Origin: Gemmataceae bacterium
GTDB lineage: Bacteria > Planctomycetota > Planctomycetia > Gemmatales > Gemmataceae
Length of the DNA stretch: 32,166 bases
Direction: 5' to 3'
Assembly (NCBI GenBank): GCA_019747655.1
Contig: JAIEQO010000847.1
Span: forward strand, 1 to 32,166
The notes below the pieces were generated by a model. That model was not told the origin of the DNA. It saw only the letters and a program-made list of their open reading frames with translations, and ran no database searches. This document shows positions 12,001 through 16,894 of the stretch, one piece after another (positions within the stretch are counted from its first letter, which is position 1; every line of letters starts with the position of its first letter). The position numbers and the translations under genes are program-made.

Positions 12001-15000
12001 CCCCCGCCGACGAAGGTGAGGAGCGGGTAGTTCTGGTTGTTGTTGGGGCCGGCGTCGGCGTCGTCGGCGTCGTTGGTGGTGACGCCGTCGCCGCCGAGGT
12101 CGATGCCCAGCCCGGTGTTCGAGTGGATCGAGTTGCCGCGGATGGTGTTGCCGGTCGTCGTCGGGTCGAGGACGGCCACCCCCGCCGTGGCGTTGTAGGC
12201 GATCGTGTTGCCCGCCCCGGCCGCCGTGCTGCCGACGGTGTTGTTCGCCGCGCCGCCATCGACGCGCACGCCGTCGCTGCCGTTGCCCAGGGCCGCCGTC
12301 CCGGCCGCGTTCGTCCCGATCAGGTTCCCGGCCACCACGTTCCCGGTGGCGGCGACGCCGCTGATCCATACCCCGTAGGACGTGTTCCCGCTGATCAGGT
12401 TCCCGTCCCCGGCCCCCGGGCCGCCGACCTGGGTGCCCCTCACGCCCTGCGACGCCGCAAGCCCCTGGATGCCGATGCCGACCGCGTTGGGGATCGCGGC
12501 GGTGCCGGCCTGGTTCGTGCCGATGTAGTTGCCGCGGATGAGGTTGTTGTTGCTGGCCCCGCCGGAGTCGTTGATCGCGATCCCGTACCCCGCGCTGCCC
12601 GAGATCACGTTCCGGGCGGCCGCGGTGCTGCCGCCGATCGTGTTGCCCGTCGAGCCGCTATTGATGATGACGTTGAAGCTGGTGTTGCGGAGGGCCGCGG
12701 CGCCGGTCTTGTCCGTGCCGATCAGGTTGCCCTGGACGGTGTTGGAAGAGGCCGCGAACAGGTAGACCCCGGCCCGGCCGTTGCCCGAGATCAGGTTCCC
12801 CTCGCCCGCCCCGGTGCCGCCGACCGCGTTGCCGGACGCCCCGCCGACGAGCACCCCGTCCTGGGTGTTGGCCACCCGGGCCGTGCCGTTGGCGTCGGTG
12901 CCGACGTAGTTGCCCACGACCCGGTTCCCGGTCGCCCCGGCCCCCCAAATGGACAGCCCGACGACGTTCCCGCTGATCACGTTCCTGGCCCCGGCCGCGG
13001 TGCCGCCGACCGTGTTCGCGGTCGCCCCGCCGGCGATTAGCACCCCCGCGTTGCCGTTGCCCAGCCCCAGCGCGCCGCCCGCGTCGGTGCCGATGTAGTT
13101 GCCGAGGACGGTGTTGGCGGTGGCGGCTCCGGAAACCAGGACGCCGCTGCCGGCGTTGCCGCTGATGACGTTCCGCTCGGCCGCGGTGGTCCCGCCGACG
13201 ACGACCCCGGACGCACCGGAGGCGATGGCCACCCCCTCGCTGTTGTTCCCCCGGTCGAGGGTGCCGGTGGCGTCGGTGCCGATGTAGTTGCCGACCACCA
13301 GCCCGCTGGTCGTGCCGGCGGAGTAGAAATACAGACCCGTGAGCTGGTTGCCGGAGATCACGTTCCGGGCGGCCGCCGTCGTCCCGCCGACGGTCGTCCC
13401 GGGGGTGCCGCCGACGAACACCCCGTACTGCCCGTTCCGGACCACCGTCGACCCGTCGCTGCCGAGCCCGATGGTGTTGCCGGCGATCCGGTTGTTCGTC
13501 CCGGCGGCGGTCAGGAGGATGCCGTCGAGGTCGTTCCCGCTGATGACGTTCCCGGCCCCGGCGACCGTCCCGCCGATCACGTTGCCGGTCGTGCCGTTCT
13601 GGAGCCGGACGCCCTCGTTCGCGTTGCCCCGGTCGAGCAGGCCGGTCGCGTCGGTCCCGATGTAGTTCCCCTGGATGGTGTTGCCGGTGACGCCGGGCCC
13701 GTCGAGGACGACCCCGGTCCCGGCGTTCCCGCTGATGACGTTGCGGGCCCCGGGGGCGGTCCCGCCGATCAGGTTGCCGGTCGCGTCGTAGACCAGCTCG
13801 ATCCCGTCGCCGGCCCCGGTCAGCCCGGCCGTCCCGGCGGCGTTCAACCCGATCGTGTTGCCCTGGATGACGAACCCGCTGCTGTCGATGGCGATGCCGG
13901 CGACCGTCCCGCCGATCAGGTTGCCGGCCCCGGGGGCGGTCCCGCCGATGGTGTTCACGGCCACCGTCCCGTCCGTGCCGTTGAGCAACACGCCGTAATC
14001 GACGAAGGCGACCGTGCCGGCCGCGTTGGTGCCGATGAAGTTCCCCTCGACCCGGTTCCCGGTGGTCAGGGTGGGGGCACCGCCGGAGATCTGGATGCCG
14101 CTGGCGAAGACGTTCCGGGCCCCGGCCGCGGTGCCGCCGAACCGGGTGTTCGTCGGGCCCCGGTAGATCCACTCGCCGTAGTTGTTCGGCAGGTACACGG
14201 TGCCGGTCCGGTCGAGGCCGAACAGGTTCCCCTGGACGACGGTGTTGTTCGTGCCGACGCCTTCGATGTAGAGGCCGGTCGTGGTGTTGCCGCTGATCAG
14301 GTTGCCGGCCCCGGTGCCCGGGGTGGGGGTGAGCCCGCCGACCGTGTTGTTCGCCGCCCCGGCCTCGATCCAGACGCCCACGTAGTTCGGGACGGCGGCC
14401 GTCCCGGTCGCGTCGGTGCCGATGAAGTTGCCCTGGATGACGTTGGCGGTGGTCCCGACGCCGCCGAGCCGGACCCCACTGCCGGCGTTGCCGCCGATGA
14501 CGTTTCCGGCCCCGGCGGCCGTCCCGCCGATGGTGTTGCCCGACGCCCCGCCGTCGATCTGGACGCCGCTGCCGGTATTCCCGACGACCGTGGACCCGTT
14601 CGGGGCGAGGCCGATGTAGTTGTTCAGGATGGTGGCGCCGGTGGCCCCGGCGCCGGTGAGCCGGATGCCGTCGCCGGTGTTGCCGCTGATGGTGTTGCGG
14701 CCGAGGATCGTGGTCCCGCCGACGGTGGCGTTGGCCGCCTGGATGATGATCCCGCCGTTGGCGTTGGGCAGTGCCGTCCCGGCCGCGGACAGCCCGATGG
14801 TGTTACCGCCGATCACGGCGCCGCTGGAGCTGCCGGCGAGGACGATGCCGGCGTCGTCGTTCCCCGAGATCAGGTTGCCGGAGACGCTGGCGTTCGGGGC
14901 GTTGGCGATGTCGACGCCGAAGGTGCCGTTGCCGCGGTCGAGGGTGCCGGTGAGGTCGGTCCCGACGTAGTTGTCCTGGATCGTCACCCCGGCCGCGCCG

Positions 15001-16406
15001 CCCGTCACGAAGATGCCGGACAGTTGGAAGCGGTTGACCGCCAGGCCCCGGATGACGGAGTTGGACGCCAACGCCGAGGTCACCGTCGGGCCGTACGAGT
15101 TGCCGGCGTTCTGGCCGCTCACCTCGATCAGCGGGGTGCCGGCGTACCCCGGCTGGGTGGTCCCGTCGAGCACGACCGTCCGGTTCATGACCGGGAGGGC
15201 CGAGGTCGGGGCGATGGTCTGGGCCCCGGTGCCGATCTTGAAGACGATCGTGTCCGTCCCGGCCACGGCGTTCGCGTTGGTGATCGCCTCGCGGAGCGAG
15301 CCGAGGCCCGCGTCGGTGGTGTTGGTGACCTTGAACAGGTACTCGTAGGCCCCGATGTCGGTGTTCCCGAACCGCGTCTGGGCGCGCTGGTCGGCCGCCG
15401 GGGCGCTGGCCGCGTTCCCGGCGTTGATCGCCGGGCTGTCGGGGAGCAGGGCCATCGTCCGGGTCGGGCCGCCGTTGTCGGCCAGCGGCCCCAGCCGCGG
15501 GTCGGTCACGCCGACGAGGTTGCCGCCCACCCCGTTGACCAGGCCGCCCGAGCCACCGGTGCCGATCAGGTTGTTCGACCCGGACACCGTCCCGTCGATG
15601 CCCCCCCCGGCCAGTTGGGCGGCGACGATCGTGTTCGTCAGGGTGACCGTCCCGCCGATGTTGTCCAGGTTGCCGGCGCCAGTGCTGGCGGAGTTGCCGC
15701 TGACGGTGCTGTTGACCACGCCGAGGGTGCCGCCGCCGGCGTTGGCGATGCCCCCGCCCCGCCCCGAGGTGTTCCCGGTCAGGGTGGTGTTGGTCAGCGC
15801 CAGGGTGCCATAGTTCTCCAGCCCGCCGCCCTCGTTCGCGGCGTTCGCGGTGAACAGGCTATCCGCCACGGTGGCCACGCCGGTGTTCCCGAGGCCGCCG
15901 CCGTAGGACCCGGAGTTGCCGCCGACGGCGAGGCCGGTGATCGCCACCGTGCCGTCGTTCCGGATGCCGCCGCCGATGAACGCCCCGGACCCGCCGGTGA
16001 CGGTCAGCCCCGACAGGCCCGCCGACGCCCCGGCGTTGATCAGGAACACCCGGCCGGCGCCGTTGCCGTCGACCGTCACCCGGCCGGCCCCGGGGCCGGT
16101 CACGGTGGTCGTCGCCGAGTCGGTGAAGGCGATCTCGCCGGAGGTCAGGGTGATTGTCTGCGGGGTGGCGAACACGCCCGCCGTGTCGAACACGATGGTG
16201 TCGACCCCGGCGGCTACGTTCGCCGAGAGGACCGCGTCCCGCAGCGACCCGGCCCCGGCGTCGTTGGTGTTGGTCACGATGAAGAGGGCCGGGACCGCCC
16301 GGTCTTCCAGCGGTTCCACGGCCAGCCGGGGGGGCGACACCGCCCGGCGGATCGGGCGGGTGGTGGGGCGGGCGAAGACCTTGCGGATCCAGGAGCGGGG
16401 GGTCAT
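1..16406 (-). CDS. Giant multidomain secreted/surface protein, partial (C-terminus beyond window edge): N-terminal LEPLEDR-like motif, parallel beta-helix repeats, Ig/PKD-like domains, GGSGxN solenoid repeats, PPC-like domain and two HExxHxxGxxH metalloprotease-type sites
   Basis: Minus-strand translation from ATG at 16406 reads MTPRSWIRKVFARPTTRPIRRAVSPPRLAVEPLEDRAVPALFIVTNTNDAGAGSLRDAV... and stays open to base 3. All short plus-strand shadow ORFs over this region start at positions congruent to 1 mod 3, and the long ones to 0 mod 3, so the coding phase is constant over 16 kb with no frameshift. Confidence 0.95.
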   Translation of the reverse strand, partial: MTPRSWIRKVFARPTTRPIRRAVSPPRLAVEPLEDRAVPALFIVTNTNDAGAGSLRDAVLSANVAAGVDTIVFDTAGVFATPQTITLTSGEIAFTDSATTTVTGPGAGRVTVDGNGAGRVFLINAGASAGLSGLTVTGGSGAFIGGGIRNDGTVAITGLAVGGNSGSYGGGLGNTGVATVADSLFTANAANEGGGLENYGTLALTNTTLTGNTSGRGGGIANAGGGTLGVVNSTVSGNSASTGAGNLDNIGGTVTLTNTIVAAQLAGGGIDGTVSGSNNLIGTGGSGGLVNGVGGNLVGVTDPRLGPLADNGGPTRTMALLPDSPAINAGNAASAPAADQRAQTRFGNTDIGAYEYLFKVTNTTDAGLGSLREAITNANAVAGTDTIVFKIGTGAQTIAPTSALPVMNRTVVLDGTTQPGYAGTPLIEVSGQNAGNSYGPTVTSALASNSVIRGLAVNRFQLSGIFVTGGAAGVTIQDNYVGTDLTGTLDRGNGTFGVDIANAPNASVSGNLISGNDDAGIVLAGSSSGAVIGGNTIGLSAAGTALPNANGGIIIQAANATVGGTTILGRNTISGNTGDGIRLTGAGATGATILNNYIGLAPNGSTVVGNTGSGVQIDGGASGNTIGGTAAGAGNVIGGNAGSGVRLGGVGTTANVIQGNFIGTDATGTAAVPNYVGVWIEAGAANNTVGGLTPTPGTGAGNLISGNTTTGLYIEGVGTNNTVVQGNLFGLDRTGTVYLPNNYGEWIYRGPTNTRFGGTAAGARNVFASGIQISGGAPTLTTGNRVEGNFIGTNAAGTVAFVDYGVLLNGTDGTVAVNTIGGTAPGAGNLIGGTVAGIAIDSSGFVIQGNTIGLNAAGTAGLTGAGDGIELVYDATGNLIGGTAPGARNVISGNAGTGVVLDGPGVTGNTIQGNYIGTDATGLLDRGNANEGVRLQNGTTGNVIGGTVAGAGNVISGNDLDGILLTAAGTNNRIAGNTIGLGSDGSTVVRNGQYGVFVGGTPGTTVGGTTAAARNVISGNQLTGLYFYSAGTTSGLVVGNYIGTDATGTLDRGNNSEGVAIASGASGVVVGGTTAAERNVISGNAGSGVLVSGAATANTVLGNYIGTDAGGALGLGNGNAGVLIAGGATANTVGGTAAGARNVISGNVVGLSIWGAGATGNRVVGNYVGTDANGTARVANTQDGVLVGGASGNAVGGTGAGEGNLISGNGRAGVYLFAASSNTVQGNLIGTDKTGAAALRNTSFNVIINSGSTGNTIGGSTAAARNVISGSAGYGIAINDSGGASNNNLIRGNYIGTNQAGTAAIPNAVGIGIQGLAASQGVRGTQVGGPGAGDGNLISGNTSYGVWISGVAATGNVVAGNLIGTNAAGTAALGNGSDGVRVDGGAANNTVGSTAAGAGNTIAYNATAGVAVLDPTTTGNTIRGNSIHSNTGLGIDLGGDGVTTNDADDADAGPNNNQNYPLLTFVGGGATSNPRGTLSAAPNSTYTLDFYASDAADPSGYGEGRRYLGSAAVTTDAAGRAAVSVNFVGVATTTSEVVTVTATDAGGNTSEFAQSILSNVPPTVTLATPADALVGVTVPFTPVLTDAVPGKTYRYAWTVTFNGSPVALPDATVVADGASDQETFFFTPQRVGSYVLAVTVTDSRGGVTTATSAQIVVSATTLGVTITGNPLGTPVPFAAVAGQPVTLTSRVADPRQAATDPKTGLAVVPAYTYRWSVTLGGAAFALPAGTVTTAPTLTFTPTAGGLYLATLAVRDGTEAAGADDVSLYNTAAPAAQVVVRPGTAVAAGTVVELQAVVTDAALRRSLSFAWTVTPDNGQPVTQATNATGVFAFTPAADGNYTVTLAVTDDRGRTGVGTPVLVRVARSVPTVTITGPTAAPPGVPLTLTGTATDADPNRPGSGTGTAYTLSWRATTTAGTLSSATGTGGSFTFTPSAPGTVVVTLTATDPNGVETSYPVVVGVAATARALAVTPTANPAAGQSLTWSAALAPAAVGTTYAWSVFGPDGITRTYDTGTTGTLTVPAARPGRYDVTVTATAGGVPYTAGPPAAGTSAVVPPAAVGVSIAVSPPTPPQTAILEGDAVTLTGTATQPGADLSDLSKASYLWTVTGPNGFSQVGVLPTLGVVPLVAGTYTATLLVRDFTGGSGTATTTFAVAHAPPRPTLRYLDTAADGTTGFQAVVSNPAGVYSFRYTVQVNGRTYINDTPGGSAFTFRIPPVAGPTTVRVLVADSASAGGEIATTVQAVAAGTAANPVQKTVTAADLLTGTNVAVVLARGNNRVFVDPSLTAATTVQFIAVGGSNKFTGGASTNVFFGDSGTNELVGGSGPNTFFASGNDTLTGGSGPNRFVPVTVDASTGNVLNVAAGTGANTLDLSRQDGVTLDLTTTGAAQPFDGDGNSVRLTGTFQTVIGTAGADTLTAGSGASVVGGGGSDLLKADNATNVTLAAGSGNNASLVAGAGARNVSLVGGSGGNTSLVAGGGSRNVSLVGGSGGNASLIALGGNVSLVGGSGSNASLVAGAGSSNVSLIGGSGGNSSLVALGGNVSLVGGSGNNASLVAGAGSTNVSLVGGSGGNTSLVALGGNVSLVGGSGNNSSLVAGSGSSNVSLIGGSGGNSSLVAGTGSGNVTLVGGSGNNSSLVATAGNVSLVGGSGGNTSLVAGGGSANVTLVGGSGNNASLVAGGGSTNVSLVGGSGGNNSLVALGGNVSLVGGSGNNASLVAGGGSRNVSLVGGSGGNASLVAGGGSRNVSLVGGSGNNATLVAGGGSANVSLVGGSGGNTSLVALGGNVSLVGGSGGNTSLVAGGGSANVTLVGGSGSNSSLVALGGNVSLVGGSGSYASLIAGAGSTNVTLVGGSGSNSSLVAGGGSANVSLIGGSGNNASLVAGGGSRNVSLIGGSGSNSSLVALGGNVSLVGGSGGNASLVAGAGARNVTLVGGSGSNASLSAGAGSVNVSLVGGSGANASLVSGAGSINVSLIGGSGNNASLSATGGTNVSLVGGSGNGSRLSVADATGALLIGGLGGNASLSASGASTGVVLIGGFGDNNTLAASAGVSGAELVGGFGKNNTLDVTGVNNAVLVGGFGDGNSLTATGGDNVVLIGGSGKNNLLTRTGGTNSYLLGQSGNNASLVSGGGTNVSLVGGSGDNLYLIDTGSTNVSLLGGSGNNDTVVSVNGTDVTVLGGNGDGNLVSASGGKNVFAVGGTGDGNRLTAADLLDSTVLGGAGNGNVIDNSFGTNVLVVGGTGLANALTDRSGTGNTLVNGGNGLASLTAIAGNGVRLFGGGGTDHLKAVGGVNVGLFGQNGDNTYSLSGSLASPFTGYLDALGTVGLEQSSTDELQSGTNTILFPTAARVEIDLGLSVGGAATAAAAAAATQPVAANVSLYLIGPFSGVVGSAAGNDLIRGNALANSLVAGAGNATLIAGSGDATLVAGSGRTSLVGGGGQTTYAFRGAAGQHTITQTNPNNTDIIDLSGLTTAATLNLGVTSAQAVTGSLTLTLTNPTVPDVIGSPFGNTLTGNARDNRFTLTTGANVVTAGSGLTTLKYAGAGLGENTITAPTPGNVVLNFHQLGAPLAFDLSRASQPVAGGTITFAGASDAQAVASVVGTIYGDALTGNPAAGAGGVSLYGGGGRDSLTGGAGADFLQAGVPQVVFLDFDTYTPLSPNNHVYTPAERDAIQQKLEGMYAAFTSAAVAGATTYRNGYVFTQSPATARALTRPTGGEFVTISFNKPPAGGQAEEVDFANADLGGTASVNASLILGAAGEPDRTTANFVALSAGLAAHELAHLAGLRHTDAFGPIGGGGYQVFLNGGQVSGLNPADFYPVFRQPAAAQSADADLLPIVRGTSVPAGATVYAAETVRHVMGSPASIGISRFDTLNDLFFGEREAIRLAFAQGGVVVPAQAAPHGSMAAAQDLGALPGLVVPNTLAAGALYAGRPFAVAAVAAAGSIGLDAAGRSRSDWYAFAGRQGDLMSFEVLSGVLPGNPRPLDTVLRVYDAAGNLLATNDDELESLDSLVFDLRLPADGRYYVQVDTWAEDGAVNTSQGDYLLYITSFTIGASLGGGSTLVAGPGGDVLYGGQGNNLFKLAPNAGPTTVIGGNGADVLDRSAAPLAAVTVVTPAGNTALTQVLGTPPALQFPAGVSNQSVDKGGQLLFSAAVTNPGRAVTYALSSAPAGATIRATDGRFSWPAGNAGTYTAVVVATASDGATATLTVTITVAPAAPVLTPLTPNQTAPVGTAVALRGSVANPVAVNTYAYAWTVTRNGQPFAAYSGQDLPFNPGVSGTFGVSLTVTEKLGNQQVGSNTTAATVTVDEVAPAVNPLPARATPAGGSVSFAGSYSYPGDRTSLTRTWAVAGTTLVGTGDTFTFTAPDAGVYTVTFTVTTASGLSRSVSAAVTAAGVPPTATPPADLAIAEGTSATLTFTNPFSPAPAVVAAGLRYSFALSAGGLAATYAAAGTSPSTTFVGADDGTFTVYGRVVDKNGAYTDYTIPVVVTNVPIVPAAGGPFTAGKGVTTGTITVATFTDPGGPELVARYAATIDWGDGTAPTAGTVGAPVNGAYPVTGSHTYANSGGYTVRVTLTHDTLPAVAVTAAVAVTAPALVGTGGFALAATKAADTGPVVVATFTDPTGPDAPASYAATIDWGDGTTGDGTISLSGGTYTVRGNHTYATTGTKTVAVTLKHTGSPDAAVTDTATVLNPYLVAQGVGVAATRNAPTGLVTVATFTDPAGPGAPAAYSATIDWGDGTAPAAGAIALGDDGRTFSVLGGHTYAAGTNTVTVTVRHVSASPGPKVVTAAAVVSNPAVTPTFAPFAGVIDIPLTGQTVATFTDPSGADAAANYSATIDWGDGTTPTAGTIGTAVNGVFPVKGTHTYAAVGTFTVTVTVVHGGSPAATASGPAVVEYGKVTATGGLTVPYASALSSAPVVATFTDPNGAGPLTYYSAAINWGDGQTSAGTITGPAGGVFSVSAPHTYFVLGTPPTITISIARRLGAPVTVTSTAAVGTSIVALNPTLSGAVTLSGAATIGIGGALVVNSNSNSALSASGSARVTAGSVRVRGGYSRSGAPQVTPAPATGAAALADPLANLPVPANPGGTPTNATIGGSSAVTLNPGRYSQINVSGAARVTLNPGVYVISGGGLSVSGSATLAGSGVMIYLAGSNYPSAGGTFGGASFSGAAAVTLSPAATGTYAGITLFQARDNTLAMTFSGSAREGVSGFVYAPKALLTLSGAVATVRTGLVVDRLNTSGSASSGQAAAGSGVEDGNPAGELLPTSLFVYVDAADPFSPGQRARIADAVAGIDALVEPYGVDVVEVDDPAAANVVVDLAPKSVLGGMAAGVLAVYDPVTSQITLIDGWDWYAGADPAAGAAQFDFQTVITHELGHALGLGHLPDPASVMFESLTPGTAKRSLLSSDLNVGNEHELPGALFADLSGWASAAESSPTADRGGPEPRAESAAPRDQAVPQAVSRTRPRATFL
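267..299 (-). other. Metzincin-type zinc-binding motif HELGHALGLGH (second, matrixin-like site) with Met-turn candidate ASVMFES
   Basis: In-frame translation FQTVITHELGHALGLGHLPDPASVMFESLTPG. Confidence 0.88.
1500..2960 (-). repeat. Tandem PKD-like domains (ATFTDPxGP...YSATIDWGDGTxxxxGTI...HTYAxxGxxTVxVTVxH), about six copies
   Basis: Repeated WGDGT and HTYA motifs in translation; the nucleotide motif gtcgccccagtcgatcgt recurs. Confidence 0.85.
5049..5081 (-). other. Metzincin-type zinc-binding motif HELAHLAGLRH (first metalloprotease-like site)
   Basis: In-frame translation AAHELAHLAGLRHTDAFG matches HExxHxxGxxH, followed by a candidate Met-turn RHVMGSPASIG. Confidence 0.85.
6900..9110 (-). 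repeat. Long tandem GGSGxNxSLV / AGGGSxNVSLV repeat array inside the giant CDS, becoming degenerate down to about 6100
   Basis: Translation: NVSLVGGSGGNTSLVAGGGSANVTLVGGSGSNSSLVALGGNVSLVGGSGSYASLIAGAGSTNVTLVGGSG... The nucleotide motif gacccgccgaccagcgacacgttcc recurs throughout. Confidence 0.95.
12100..15020 (-). repeat. Right-handed parallel beta-helix repeats (NTIGGTAAGAGNVISGN..GV.I.G..TGN.I.GNYIGTDATGT)
   Basis: Translated repeats such as NVIGGTVAGAGNVISGNDLDGILLTAAGTNNRIAGNTIGLGSDGS and NTVGGTAAGARNVISGNVVGLSIWGAGATGNRVVGNYVGTDANGT, about 15 times. Boundaries approximate. Confidence 0.88.
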
Positions 16407-16894
16407 GGGGATACCCTGGATTCGGACGGGGGGCGGGTCGTAACGAATCAGGCCGGCCGCGGGGGCCGGGGAGGAACGTCGGGGGGGTCAGGGCAGATCG
16501 GCGGCGCGGGCGCGGGCCGACATGCCGGCCCGGCCGGTAGCGACGCCCCGGGGTGCCGCAGGGGAACGGGGAGGCCCGGGGTGTGGGCGGCGCGGAGTGG
16601 TGCCGGGCCCCCGGGCACGGGGCGTGTCGGGTCCGGCGATCGACGGGCAGGGGCGTGCTGCGTCGTCATGAGAACGGCCCGGAACCAACCCGGAACCACG
16701 GCCGCGGGGCGGACGCGGCACACCCCGGGGCGGGTACGACCCGCCGCCGAAGCCCGACCGGTGCCGGAGCACCGATCGGTCCGGAGGAACCGCCGGCGGG
16801 CTCCGCCGGCGGGCGAGTGAGCTCAAGCTACTAGCAATGCGACGGACGCGCGAAATCACGCCAACATTTCGCCGAAGTTCCCGGCCGGCCCGGG

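Noticed and set aside
8995-12369. 1,124-aa minus-strand ORF (and 2158..3867, 12658..14172 minus)
   Set aside because: Wrong-frame shadows of the giant gene; Arg/His/Gly-rich nonsense translation.
51-13040. 4,329-aa plus-strand ORF
   Set aside because: It is the codon-for-codon antisense of the giant minus-strand gene. The translation is low-complexity R/G/A/D/V with no recognisable domains, while the minus frame shows clear families; long antisense openness follows from high GC3.
15024-16820. 598-aa plus-strand ORF
   Set aside because: Same antisense artefact over the N-terminal part of the giant gene and its leader.
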